From NCBI GenBank assembly GCA_937934305.1, contig CALHAG010000018.1:1-55996 (forward strand): DNA of 55,996 nt, read 5' to 3'. Source of the stretch: Candidatus Caldarchaeum subterraneum (GTDB lineage Archaea > Thermoproteota > Nitrososphaeria_A > Caldarchaeales > Caldarchaeaceae). The position numbers and the translations under genes are program-made. This document shows positions 35,563 through 44,906 of this stretch, one piece after another (within the stretch, counting starts at the first letter, position 1; every line of letters starts with the position of its first letter). The notes below the pieces were generated by a model. It saw nothing but the letters and a program-made list of their open reading frames with translations, was not told the origin of the DNA and made no database searches.

Positions 35563-36897
35563 ATGACCACAGCTACTTTGGCGGAGCCTGAAACCGCCTA
35601 CCAAAAGGTTCTCGACCTATTGGAGAAACATCACAGCATGATGAGGAGGTCTCTCCCCCTCATCGCGAGCGAAAACGTTGTAAGCCCCGCCGTGAGAGAA
35701 GCCCTTGTCAGCGACTTTATGCATAGATACGCCGAGGGGTGGCCCGGTGAAAGACTCTACGCAGGCTGCCGATACATCGACGAGGTGGAGCTTTTGGCCA
35801 TAGAGTTGGGGAAAGCCGTTTACCGGGCTGAGTTTGTGGACGTAAGACCCATCTCGGGGGTGGTTGCAAACCTGGTGGCTTACACGGCTTTCGCGAGACC
35901 AGGAGACATGATGGTGGCGCTCACAATACCTCACGGAGGACACATCAGCCATGGAAAAGAAAAATGGGGTGGAACAGCCGGTGTGGTGAGGGGACTCGAC
36001 GTTGAAAGATACGAGTTTGACGAGGAGAATTTTGAGATAGATGTAGATGCTTCGGCGAGGAGGCTGCGTAAAATCGAGGCCGAGACCGGTAAGAAGCCGA
36101 GGCTGTTTATGCTGGGGGCCAGCGTCTTCCTATTTCCTCACCCTGTCAAAGAAATCAGAAGCCTAGCCGACCAATATGGAGCATATGTTGTTTACGACGC
36201 TGCACATGTAGCGGGGTTGATAGCTGGGGGCAGGTTCCAGGACCCGCTCAGAGAAGGCGCAGACTGCATGACAATGAGCACTCACAAAACCTTGGCGGGG
36301 CCCCAGCATGGGATGGTTGTTTCATGGAACAAGTACGGCGAAAGACTCAAGCAGGTCGCTTTCCCAGGGCTCCTCTCCAACCATCATCTCCACGCCGTCG
36401 CAGGCCTCGCCATAGCTCTCGCAGAAGCCCTCGCCTTCTACAGGGAATACGCCTCCCAGATCATTAGGAACGCCAAAATCCTCGCCGAATCACTCTACGA
36501 GCTCGGCATAGATGTTCTATACCCCAACAAAGGTTTCACAGAATCCCACACAATCGTCGCAGACGTCTCAAAATACATGGATGGAAGAACAGCTGAGGAG
36601 AAGCTTGAACAAGCTGGGATAATCGTGAACCGCAACCTAATACCCAAGGACTACAGGCTTAAAACAGATTACAGGCGTCCCAGCGGGATAAGGCTCGGAA
36701 GCCAAGAGGTCACGAGGCTGGGAATGAAGGAGTCTGAGATGAAGCAAATAGCGGAGTTCATAGCGGACGTCATCGTCAAAGGCAAAGAACCATCCAAAGT
36801 CGCTGAGGATGTGGCTGAGTTCCGTAGCAATTATCGGAAAGTGCACTACTGTTTCGAGAACGCCACAGGTGCGTACGACTACATTAGGATAAGGTGA
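35563..36897 (+). CDS. glyA: Serine hydroxymethyltransferase
   Basis: 444 residues. PLP enzyme interconverting serine and glycine with a one-carbon pterin. Motifs: LIASENVVSP (33-42), YDAAHVAGLIAGG (211-223), and the Schiff-base lysine K242 in STHKTLAGPQHG. It has the divergent archaeal pattern rather than the bacterial one. With the glycine cleavage genes at 2203-6162 it completes serine-glycine-C1 interconversion. It is first in a row with the ABC genes that follow after only 7 bp, which may be cotranscribed. Confidence 0.94.
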   Translation: MTTATLAEPETAYQKVLDLLEKHHSMMRRSLPLIASENVVSPAVREALVSDFMHRYAEGWPGERLYAGCRYIDEVELLAIELGKAVYRAEFVDVRPISGVVANLVAYTAFARPGDMMVALTIPHGGHISHGKEKWGGTAGVVRGLDVERYEFDEENFEIDVDASARRLRKIEAETGKKPRLFMLGASVFLFPHPVKEIRSLADQYGAYVVYDAAHVAGLIAGGRFQDPLREGADCMTMSTHKTLAGPQHGMVVSWNKYGERLKQVAFPGLLSNHHLHAVAGLAIALAEALAFYREYASQIIRNAKILAESLYELGIDVLYPNKGFTESHTIVADVSKYMDGRTAEEKLEQAGIIVNRNLIPKDYRLKTDYRRPSGIRLGSQEVTRLGMKESEMKQIAEFIADVIVKGKEPSKVAEDVAEFRSNYRKVHYCFENATGAYDYIRIR

Positions 36898-36904
36898 GGT
36901 AAGG

Positions 36905-37615
36905 TTGTCTGATGACTATGTGATGGTTGTGGAGAATTTGAGGAAGGTTTATCGAAACAACGGCATCGAGACCATCGCCCTAAACGGTGTAAGCTTCAAG
37001 GTCAGGCGTGGGGAAATGGTTGCCATAGTTGGGCCAAGTGGAAGCGGCAAGTCAACTCTTCTCAACATGTTGGGGGCGCTTGACAGACCCACCGAGGGCA
37101 GAGTGATAATAGATGGTGTGGATATAAGCCATGCCGACGACGACAAAAGAGCAATCATCAGAAACAAGTTGATAGGTTTCGTCTTTCAATCCTACAATCT
37201 CATCAACAGGCTTACGGCTATAAAAAACGTCGAGATGCCTCTATCGATACAAAACGTGCCGGAGCAGGAGCGGCGGAGACTGGCTCTCGAGATGCTGAAG
37301 GAGGTGGGCCTGGATTCCAAGGCTTTCAAGAAGCCGACACAGCTAAGCGGCGGAGAGCAGCAAAGAGTGGCCATCGCAAGGGCTCTCGTCACCAAGCCAA
37401 GCATCATTCTCGCGGACGAGCCGACGGGAAACCTCGACTCAAAGTCGGGGGCCGTCGTGGTTCAGCTCCTCAAGAACTTGGCGCGGAAAGGTCACACCGT
37501 CATAGTTGTCACACACAACATGGAGGTCGCCCGCGAAGCCGATAGAATAATCTACCTCAGGGACGGAAAAATCGAGAAAGAGGAGATAAACACGGTCACG
37601 GTGCAGCAGGCATGA
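36905..37615 (+). CDS. MacB/LolD-type ABC transporter ATP-binding protein
   Basis: 236 residues. Walker [10 protein letters not shown] (about 43-51), [21 protein letters not shown] (about 96-116) typical of the MacB/LolD class, signature LSGGEQQR, Walker [13 protein letters not shown] and switch His in VTHN. The TTG start follows glyA by 7 bp with GAGGTAAGG upstream. It should power the permease at 39569, with the large extracytoplasmic protein between them. MacB-type systems are mechanotransmitters or exporters, not importers. Confidence 0.93.
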   Translation: MSDDYVMVVENLRKVYRNNGIETIALNGVSFKVRRGEMVAIVGPSGSGKSTLLNMLGALDRPTEGRVIIDGVDISHADDDKRAIIRNKLIGFVFQSYNLINRLTAIKNVEMPLSIQNVPEQERRRLALEMLKEVGLDSKAFKKPTQLSGGEQQRVAIARALVTKPSIILADEPTGNLDSKSGAVVVQLLKNLARKGHTVIVVTHNMEVAREADRIIYLRDGKIEKEEINTVTVQQA

Positions 37616-39582
37616 AAACCATCACAACAATAATTCTTCTCACCATATCCCTTGTTTTCCCAGCCTCGCTTCTAACAGCAGACTCCTCAACAATACAGCT
37701 CATCGACGTCCTTTGGGGGAACATCGCAAACCCGGAAAAAGCCGTTCCTGGAGACCAGAAAGTAGACCTCACCATAACGGTTGCAAACATAGGAAGCAAG
37801 CCTCTCTGCGCCTTAGTAGGCGACCTCCATCCCCGACCTGGAGAGTCTCTGCCAATCACAAACTGGGACAGCAGACCTACCTTATCAGCCAGCGTGGGGT
37901 CCCCGGTCCAGCCCGGGTCGATAACCTCTCTCACATACAAGGTGAATGTCAGACCCGATGTCTCCCCAGGTGTCTACACGGCTGAACTAAGGCTCAGCTA
38001 CCGCGACTGCACCTCAACAAGCGTCCTTCTCCCCCAGTCCACGCAAACCATTCCGCTAAACCTTGTCGTCTACGAGCCGCAGAGGCCCCGATTCATCGAC
38101 TATCGATGGCTTGTGGACGGTGTCGAAACCTCTGTGGGTCCTGGGACTGGGCAGGCTTTTCTTGAGCTGGTTTTCGAGGCGCCTGCGGAGACTTCTGTGG
38201 CAAACGTGGAGGGCTGGCTCACCCTGCCCGATGAATTCGGTGGCGGAGTGGTTTACGCCAACTATCTTCAACAAGTGCCTGCCTCGGGTGTTTTCAGGCT
38301 GATGTTTCCCATGATTGTCCCCGACACGGTTAAGGTTGGAGAGAAAAACTTCGGCCTCACCCTAACCCATCGAAACAAATTCGGCACACTCATCAAAACT
38401 GAATACACCGTTCAGGTGGATGTCGGCGGCAGAGCTGATGTTGCGGCGGTTATCTACACACCCTCTTTCACCGCCAACAGCATCTCAATCCTGAACTATC
38501 TCATAACCAACAACGGAACAGCACCAGCATACAACGTTGAGCTAAACATCCGAAGCGAAATCCCAACCATCAGAGTTCTCCAGCCCGTCTACACGCTTGG
38601 GACCATAGAGCCGGGGCGAACAACTCAAGTCACTGTGCCTATATTCATAGACAAGACCACTCAGCCATCATTATACGGCTTGTCTTCCACCATATCCTAC
38701 CGAGACGTCTACGGGAACATACGCTCAAAGCAGTTCAGCATGCCTTTCGTGGTTGAGGAAAACGCGAAACCCGGGTTCACAGCACGAGCCTCGCAACCAT
38801 TCATAGCCGCAGCACACACCACACCAGTCTCGATAACCTTCACCAACACAAACCCCTTCCCCGCACGGGACGTAAAAATAGCATTGCGCTCGTCTTCGCA
38901 GCAGGTTGTCATCATCGAAGGCGAAACAGACCTCTTCATACCAGTCATCCAACCCGGACAAACCATATCCACTGAACTCAAGCTACTCGCCACCCCCCAA
39001 GCCGGAGACACAGTCATCCCCCTCAAGGCCTCCCTCGAATACAAGGATGACATAGGCCTGTCTGCAGCCGAAAACCTCGACATAAACTTCGCAGTCACCG
39101 CAGACATCTCCATCAAACTACGTAGCCTCACACTCTCTCCTCAGAAAGTTCAGCCCGGGGAAACAGTTGACATCGCTGGCGACGTTGTCAACGAGGGGAC
39201 AGGCATAGCCCGCGCTGTCTACGTAGAGATAGATGGTCAGCCGCCTTTCAAAGTATTCGGGGAGCCTTCAACATTCATAGGACAGATTAACCCGTCTCAG
39301 GTAGCTGCCTTCACCCTCAACTTCGTCGTAGACTCGCAGGCAAAACCAGGAACCTATGAAGTAAATTTGAGGGTTGTCTATAAAAACGGCTTCGGCGACG
39401 AATTCCAAGCATCCAGAACACTTGTCTACCAAGTGGTTGAAAGACAGCAGACAAGCATCATACTGCCTCAGCCCGAGCAGTCGTCTTCGGTGAACCCGTT
39501 GATTGTTTTGCTGGTGGTTGCGGCGGCTCTGGCAGCGGTAATCCTGATTGTGCGGAGGCGTGGACGACGTGAAGCCGGGTGA
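37612..39582 (+). CDS. Large extracytoplasmic protein with CARDB-like repeats (COG1361-like)
   Basis: 656 residues. Signal peptide (1-20), then about five Ig-like beta domains resembling CARDB/NEW3 repeats, with recurrent patterns such as GDQKVDLTITVANIGSKP, SISILNYLITNNGTAPAYN, TPVSITFTNTNPFPARDV and GETVDIAGDVVNEGTGIARA, and a C-terminal membrane helix (about 630-648) with a basic tail. Such proteins commonly accompany MacB-like ABC genes in archaea. ATGA overlap with the ATPase gene and a 3' overlap with the permease gene make a single operon. It probably acts as the surface domain of the transporter; its ligand is unknown. Confidence 0.8.
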   Translation: MKTITTIILLTISLVFPASLLTADSSTIQLIDVLWGNIANPEKAVPGDQKVDLTITVANIGSKPLCALVGDLHPRPGESLPITNWDSRPTLSASVGSPVQPGSITSLTYKVNVRPDVSPGVYTAELRLSYRDCTSTSVLLPQSTQTIPLNLVVYEPQRPRFIDYRWLVDGVETSVGPGTGQAFLELVFEAPAETSVANVEGWLTLPDEFGGGVVYANYLQQVPASGVFRLMFPMIVPDTVKVGEKNFGLTLTHRNKFGTLIKTEYTVQVDVGGRADVAAVIYTPSFTANSISILNYLITNNGTAPAYNVELNIRSEIPTIRVLQPVYTLGTIEPGRTTQVTVPIFIDKTTQPSLYGLSSTISYRDVYGNIRSKQFSMPFVVEENAKPGFTARASQPFIAAAHTTPVSITFTNTNPFPARDVKIALRSSSQQVVIIEGETDLFIPVIQPGQTISTELKLLATPQAGDTVIPLKASLEYKDDIGLSAAENLDINFAVTADISIKLRSLTLSPQKVQPGETVDIAGDVVNEGTGIARAVYVEIDGQPPFKVFGEPSTFIGQINPSQVAAFTLNFVVDSQAKPGTYEVNLRVVYKNGFGDEFQASRTLVYQVVERQQTSIILPQPEQSSSVNPLIVLLVVAAALAAVILIVRRRGRREAG

Positions 39583-40810
39583 CTACATCAGGTATGCGTG
39601 GTCTGCGCTTAAAGATAGAAGGCTGCGGACAACTCTAACCGTTCTCGGCATAGTCGTCGGCCCCGCGTTGATAACAGCTCTCAACGCCACCACAGCGGGT
39701 TTGACACAATCCATCGTCTCAAATCTTGAAGTCTTTGGAACAGACCTTGTCCTCGTCCAGAGAGTGGGCGACTTCAACTTCGACGACAACGTCGTGAACT
39801 ACATCAGCTCTCTCCAAGGAGTAAAAGAGACCTATCCATATTATCTCATCGCATCGGGAGAGATTAAGACCCGTGGAAAAACTTTCCCGATGGACCCGAC
39901 GAGGTCATACACGGTTCTCGCTGTAGAGCTGAGAGACCTGCCCAAACTCTTCCCAAACATCAAAGTCGACTCGGGCACAATTGTGGACAATCCCTCGGCA
40001 GCTGTCGTGGGCTACAACGCCTGGAACCCCCGAGACCCCGACCTCCCACCCATAGACGTGGGCTCCATCTTCACGGTGACTCCGCTTTCGGGAACCGGTA
40101 CAACACGTTCTTTCACGGTGACGGCTCGTCTAGGCAAATACGGTCAATCTCTTTTCCTAAACCCCGATAACCAGATATTTGTATCACCGGAGGCAGGGAG
40201 GCTGATAACAAACCGGAGAAGCTACAGCGGGGCATTCATCAAGTTGACGGACCCAGGGTACAGCGACCAAGTCGTCCTCGCCATAGAGCAGAAATATGGA
40301 GGAGACGTACGAGTCTTCTCAATCACGGCGATAGCTGCGACCGTTCAGCAGATAATCGGAACCCTGAACGTCTTCTTCTCCACGGTTGCTTCGATGAGCC
40401 TCCTCGTCGCATTCCTAGGAATAATGACGACGATGTTTACCTCGGTGACTGAAAGGGTTAGGGAGATTGGGTTGATTAAGGCTCTGGGCTTCCGCACCCG
40501 CGACGTTCTTCTCAGCTTCCTCTCTGAAGCAGTAATCATAGGCATACTGGGGGGAGTTTTCGGTACTGCTGTTGGTATTGGGGCAGCCTTCGCACTCTCG
40601 AACATATTCTCGGGTCCGCCCGCCGATACACGACCCGGAAGCTTTATCACAGGGCCCTCGGGAGAGGGGCCCCGCATAACTCCGTTGATATCTCCTGAGC
40701 TGATACTCACCGGTGTGGCTGTTGCGGTTGGTGTCTCCGTTCTTGCCGGACTGCTGCCGGCCTACCGTGCTTCACGGTTTGAGCCTGTCGAGGCTCTCCG
40801 ACGAGAGTAG
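39569..40810 (+). CDS. MacB/FtsX-type ABC transporter permease
   Basis: 413 residues from GTG 39569, which yields the standard N-terminus MKPGDYIRYAWSALKDRRLRT; GTG 39560 or TTG 39548 are possible upstream starts. A first membrane helix (about 20-42) is followed by an extracytoplasmic MacB-core domain (about 45-255) and three FtsX helices near 270-405, with the coupling segment TERVREIGLIKALGFRTRDVL. It forms a dimer driven by the ATPase at 36905. A last conserved PAYRASRFEPVEALR closes the sequence, as in the family. Confidence 0.92.
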   Translation: MKPGDYIRYAWSALKDRRLRTTLTVLGIVVGPALITALNATTAGLTQSIVSNLEVFGTDLVLVQRVGDFNFDDNVVNYISSLQGVKETYPYYLIASGEIKTRGKTFPMDPTRSYTVLAVELRDLPKLFPNIKVDSGTIVDNPSAAVVGYNAWNPRDPDLPPIDVGSIFTVTPLSGTGTTRSFTVTARLGKYGQSLFLNPDNQIFVSPEAGRLITNRRSYSGAFIKLTDPGYSDQVVLAIEQKYGGDVRVFSITAIAATVQQIIGTLNVFFSTVASMSLLVAFLGIMTTMFTSVTERVREIGLIKALGFRTRDVLLSFLSEAVIIGILGGVFGTAVGIGAAFALSNIFSGPPADTRPGSFITGPSGEGPRITPLISPELILTGVAVAVGVSVLAGLLPAYRASRFEPVEALRRE

Positions 40811-40849
40811 CCGGCTGTGTTTTTATTGAGGCAGGAGACGGATTAGTCT

Positions 40850-42133
40850 GTGCTGAACATTAAGGCGGTGAGGGCTAACCCTGGCTTCTACAAGGCTGGA
40901 ATGGTGAAGCGGCGCCGGTCCCCGGAAATCGTGGATGAGATTCTGGGATTAGATGAGGAGAGGAGGTCCATTCTGAAGACGATTCAAGAGCTGCGGCATA
41001 GAAGAAACCTTGCGGCTGAGAAGATAGCGGCCGCCAAGAAACGCGGAGAAAAAACAGACCAAATTCTTCTCGAGATGCAGGAGGTCAACCAGAAAATCGA
41101 GGAGCTCGAGACACGGCTTGCAACAGTCGAAAACAAGCTTGAGACGCTGCTTAAAACCGCTCCCAACCCTCCGCATGAATCTGTGCCCGATGGAGAGAGT
41201 GAGGAGGATAACGTGGTGGTTAGGAGCTGGGGTGAGCTGAGAAAAGGTGAATGGCTGAGGGACCATGTTGATGTTCTCTCGGCGCTGGGTCTCGCTGATT
41301 TTGAGACAGCAGCCAAGGTGGCGGGTGCGAGGTTCTACTACTTGTTTGACGACCTTGTTCTCCTGAACTGGGCCCTTGTACAGTACGGGCTCGACTTCCT
41401 GAAAGGGAAAGGGTTTAGGCTGGTTCAGCCACCCTACATGCTTACGAGACGGATTATGGAGGGGGTTGTGAGCTTTCAAGATTTTGAGGACATGCTCTAC
41501 AAGGTTGAGGGCGAAGACCTTTACCTAATAGGGACGGCTGAGCACCCTCTCGCAGGCTTGCATGCTGGTGAAATCCTTGACGGCAGAAAACTTCCGCTAC
41601 GCTATGCGGGGATAAGTCCATGCTTCAGGAAAGAAGCGGGCGCACATGGCAAAGACACCAAAGGCATCTTCAGGGTTCACCAGTTTGAGAAGGTTGAGCA
41701 GTTCAGCTTCACAAAGCCGAGTCAATCGTGGACCGAGCACGAGTTTCTCATATCCAACGCCGAGGAGCTGTACAGGAGCCTCGGCCTACCATACAGGGTT
41801 GTGAACATCTGCGTCGGGGAGCTGGGGCCCGTTGCTGCGAAGAAATACGACCTCGAGGTATGGATGCCCGCCCAGAACAAATACCGTGAAGTGGTTTCAT
41901 GCAGCAACTGCACAGACTACCAAGCCGTGGGCCTCGGCATAAGATACAGAGAGGCTCCACACATAGAGGAAACAGAATACGTCCACACTCTTAACAGCAC
42001 CTTGATAGCCACCGAGAGAACAATAGTGGCAATCCTCGAGAACTACCAAACACGCGACGGTGCAGTCGAGATACCCGAGCCTCTTCAGCCCTATCTACAT
42101 GGGCAGAAGATAATCAGGCCAGCCGCTCGATAG
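40850..42133 (+). CDS. serS: Seryl-tRNA synthetase, standard class II type
   Basis: 427 residues. N-terminal coiled-coil arm (about 20-105) that contacts the long variable arm of tRNA-Ser, then the class II core: motif 2 ISPCFRKEAGAHGKDTKGIFRVHQFEKVEQ near 255-285, and motif 3 near 385-395 followed by tRNA-Ser enzyme end. SCSNCTDYQAVGLGIRYR is characteristic. It is the common form, not the rare methanogen type. GTG start about 28 bp below GTTTTTATTG. Its 3' end overlaps the epimerase gene by 20 bp. Confidence 0.96.
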   Translation: MLNIKAVRANPGFYKAGMVKRRRSPEIVDEILGLDEERRSILKTIQELRHRRNLAAEKIAAAKKRGEKTDQILLEMQEVNQKIEELETRLATVENKLETLLKTAPNPPHESVPDGESEEDNVVVRSWGELRKGEWLRDHVDVLSALGLADFETAAKVAGARFYYLFDDLVLLNWALVQYGLDFLKGKGFRLVQPPYMLTRRIMEGVVSFQDFEDMLYKVEGEDLYLIGTAEHPLAGLHAGEILDGRKLPLRYAGISPCFRKEAGAHGKDTKGIFRVHQFEKVEQFSFTKPSQSWTEHEFLISNAEELYRSLGLPYRVVNICVGELGPVAAKKYDLEVWMPAQNKYREVVSCSNCTDYQAVGLGIRYREAPHIEETEYVHTLNSTLIATERTIVAILENYQTRDGAVEIPEPLQPYLHGQKIIRPAAR

Positions 42134-43445
42134 AGCTGTGAACATGGTCGGCGAGGTTTTTCGGGTTTTCGAGTATGGGTAGCTCGGCTGAGCGCAGCAG
42201 ATAGCTTGCGGATGCCATGGAGAGAAGCGGGTCTGCCCCGGATGAGATGAACCATGCCACCAGAGCCGCGGCGTAGGGGAAATGGCTCTGTTTAATTGGC
42301 TTGCCAAGCCAGTTGGCGAGAGACTTGACACCGTTGGAGAGCATGTCCACCTCACCGACAACGTACACAGGTGCCGCCAGCTTTCTACACAGCTCCTCCA
42401 CATCTTTTAGATAATCACGATGCTTATCCCTAAAATCTTGAAGCATCGGCTTATCGCTCCAGAGGACATAAATAGGGTTTGTCAGGAAGCCTGTGGGCGC
42501 GGTGAGGACGATGGGTTGGCTTCGTGGAAGAAATGGCTTGATGCTCGAGGGGCTTACATCTGGGGATAGGAGGACTGCGCGAGAGGATGCAACCGCGTAC
42601 CTTAGCTCAGGGTTTTCCACCAGCATGTTGAGGTCGCAGAACGCTGTCGCACCCTTCAACCCCGTGAGAAAATCCCGCACAAAATCAATCGGACCCTTCT
42701 CGCCAAAAACATATGCAAGCCTAGCTGATGAAAGCTTACCCAAACCAATCTTCTTCAGCAGAAGCTTAAGCTGCCCCGGGCCCGCGAGAAACGCAGCCTC
42801 AGGTGGCATCCCTATAGGCTCCACAACAGTTTTCTCGATAAACTTCTGGTGTACAGGCTTTTTCATGTGAAGAGCCACGATTATGTCTGGTTCAAAGTAT
42901 GTTTCTCCTTCGCCTGTGTCGGTGTCGAGGCCCGTGGGCAGGTCGACGGCGAGCCGTGTGCAGTTCACTGTGTTGGCGAGCTTTATCGCTGTCTTGTAGA
43001 GGTCGGGGAGACCTGGTTTCGCACCCGTCCCCAGCACAGCGTCAACAACGGCGTCAACATCCTCAAACACGTTAGCAAGCTCAAGAAGCCTCTCAACAGT
43101 ATCTACCACAAACAGCCGTAAAGAGGCCCTCATGTTCTGTACAGCTTCAAAATTCACCCGTGCCTCAAGAGTTCTTATCTTCTCCGGCTCGGCGAGAAGA
43201 AACACGGTGACGTCGGCGCCCATGCAGGCGAGGTGACGCGCAGCAGCAAACCCGTCTCCCCCGTTGTTACCAGGCCCACACAATACAAGCACCTTTTTTC
43301 CAGCGGCTTGACCAAGACTGGAGACCAGGCGACGAGCCACAGCAGCACCCGCGTTCTCCATCAGCAATAGCCTCGAAACACCCATGTACGCAGAATTCTC
43401 ATCCCAAACCATCATATCCTCCGAAGAGACAACGTCGGAAACCAA
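42114..43445 (-). CDS. nnrE: NAD(P)HX epimerase fused to an apparently degenerate dehydratase domain
   Basis: 443 residues from TTG 43445. The frame is open further upstream, but a 12-bp palindromic TATA (GTTTATATAAAC, 43467-43478) lies 28 bp before this TTG, and the family starts here. N-terminal domain: LLLMENAGAAV, CGPGNNGGDGFAAARHL, VDLPTGLDTDTG, all intact for epimerase of hydrated NAD(P)H. The C-terminal 220 residues align in position with the ADP/ATP-dependent dehydratase (NnrD) but lack its conserved GTGDVLAG catalytic-Asp motif; SHFPYAAALVAWF occurs at that place. Epimerase activity is likely, repair by the second domain doubtful. Confidence 0.85.
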   Translation of the reverse strand: MVSDVVSSEDMMVWDENSAYMGVSRLLLMENAGAAVARRLVSSLGQAAGKKVLVLCGPGNNGGDGFAAARHLACMGADVTVFLLAEPEKIRTLEARVNFEAVQNMRASLRLFVVDTVERLLELANVFEDVDAVVDAVLGTGAKPGLPDLYKTAIKLANTVNCTRLAVDLPTGLDTDTGEGETYFEPDIIVALHMKKPVHQKFIEKTVVEPIGMPPEAAFLAGPGQLKLLLKKIGLGKLSSARLAYVFGEKGPIDFVRDFLTGLKGATAFCDLNMLVENPELRYAVASSRAVLLSPDVSPSSIKPFLPRSQPIVLTAPTGFLTNPIYVLWSDKPMLQDFRDKHRDYLKDVEELCRKLAAPVYVVGEVDMLSNGVKSLANWLGKPIKQSHFPYAAALVAWFISSGADPLLSMASASYLLRSAELPILENPKNLADHVHSSIERLA

Positions 43446-43466
43446 CCCAACCCCATCCCCGCCCCT

Positions 43467-43560
43467 GTTTATATAAACATTAAACAAAAGCCAATACCCA
43501 CATATCGCCGCAACCTTACTCCGCAAATCTCCAGATACCTCTTCAAACACATATATACAT
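43467..43560. promoter_or_regulatory. Divergent promoters of nnrE (minus) and livK (plus)
   Basis: GTTTATATAAAC (43467-43478) sits 28 bp from the nnrE TTG 43445. ACATATATACAT (43549-43560) sits 27 bp from the livK GTG 43582. Both spacings predict leaderless messages. The 70 bp between them contain no gene I can see. Confidence 0.6.
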
Positions 43561-43581
43561 CCAACAGAGTCGATATGATTT

Positions 43582-44871
43582 GTGAAAAGAAGTTTAGTCA
43601 AAGCTGTGTCGCGAACGGTGACGATTGTGGTAGTGGCGGTGGTTGTCATAGCAGCGGTCGTGGGCATCAGCGTCTTTACTAGGGTTCTGCCACTTTCGCA
43701 GCCTACACCCCAAGTCTCTGAGATAAGAGTGGGGTTGGTTGAGCCTCTCAGCGGTACCTACGCCGTCTTCGGCAACGAGGCCCGCATGGCTGCGGAGTTG
43801 GTGATTGAAGAAATTAATAGCAAAGGCGGCATAGCCAGCTTGGGCGGCGCCAAGCTCAAGCTCTTCGTCGAGGACAGCAAAAGCACCGCTGACGGCGCGA
43901 GGCTTGCGGCTGAGAAGCTTGTCAACGTCGATAAGGTGCATGTGATTATCGGGGCATTCATCAGCTCCCATACTCTCACGATGCTCGACGTCACCGAGCC
44001 GAAGAAAGTGGTGGTTATGGCGGACGCTCTCGTCGACTACCTCACCGCACGCGGCTTCAAATACATCGTCAGGCTACCGCCCAAAGCATCTGTCCACGGA
44101 GCAACCGCAGTCGACTTCGCCGTAGGAGTCTTCCAGCAAAACGGAATGAAGATTCAGCGGCCAGTCATAGTGCATTTTGACGGATTGTTCGGAGAAGTTA
44201 CAGCAGACGGTGTATACACAAGACTCCGAGACCTCGGCATAAGACCGGTTGACCGTATAAAGTATCCCACCGACATAACAGACATGGCCCCCATAATCGA
44301 GAGAATTAGGCAGGCAAACCCCGATGTTGTCTTCGTGGTTCCATACTATGCTGACTCGGTGTTGTTCGCGAAGGCTGTTGCATCGCTTGGCCTAAAAGTT
44401 CCGCTTATTGTAGGCGCTGGTGGTACAGGTTTAGCTGACCCTGATTCGATTAAGGCGTCGGGAGAAGCCGCTGAATACATGATAAACACTTACAGCTACG
44501 ACCCGTTCCTCCCCACCAACTACAACAAACAGCTGGTTCAGGCGTTCCAGAACCGCTACGGTAAGCTTCCCACCGAGGCCGCGGGCATAGTTTTCTACAC
44601 ATTGTGGACTCTGAAAGAGGCGTTGGAGGTCAGCGGCAAAAACTATCCAGATGACCCATTGTCAGGCGACAACCTGATGAAAGCACTTATGTCACTTGAC
44701 ATTACTAGCGGCCCCGCGGCGGAAACCTATCCCTCGGGCCATATCAAGCTAGCCCCCAACGGCGACAACCTCTACGCACAAGCAGTCGCGTTACAGGTTC
44801 AGGGAGGCAAGCCGGTTCTCGTATACCCCTTCGACAAAGCTCAGGCCAAACCAGTGTTTCCAAGACCTTAA
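43582..44871 (+). CDS. livK: Branched-chain amino-acid-type ABC importer, substrate-binding protein
   Basis: 429 residues. N-terminal membrane helix (about 14-33) and a short linker, then a type I periplasmic-binding domain: RVGLVEPLSGTYAVFGNEARMAAELVIEEINSKGG near 48-82, which is the LivK/Leu-Ile-Val signature, and VEDSKSTADGA near 95. No lipobox Cys, so the helix is probably the anchor. The family also binds amides, urea or aromatic compounds, so the substrate is only presumed. First gene of a five-gene operon. Confidence 0.93.
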   Translation: MKRSLVKAVSRTVTIVVVAVVVIAAVVGISVFTRVLPLSQPTPQVSEIRVGLVEPLSGTYAVFGNEARMAAELVIEEINSKGGIASLGGAKLKLFVEDSKSTADGARLAAEKLVNVDKVHVIIGAFISSHTLTMLDVTEPKKVVVMADALVDYLTARGFKYIVRLPPKASVHGATAVDFAVGVFQQNGMKIQRPVIVHFDGLFGEVTADGVYTRLRDLGIRPVDRIKYPTDITDMAPIIERIRQANPDVVFVVPYYADSVLFAKAVASLGLKVPLIVGAGGTGLADPDSIKASGEAAEYMINTYSYDPFLPTNYNKQLVQAFQNRYGKLPTEAAGIVFYTLWTLKEALEVSGKNYPDDPLSGDNLMKALMSLDITSGPAAETYPSGHIKLAPNGDNLYAQAVALQVQGGKPVLVYPFDKAQAKPVFPRP

Positions 44872-44906
44872 ACCCAACCTTTTTTATTTTTCATAGGTGA
44901 TTTGAC

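Noticed and set aside
40949-41479. 176-codon minus-strand frame opposite serS
   Set aside because: Lies over the coiled-coil arm of seryl-tRNA synthetase, where repetitive codon composition opens antisense frames.
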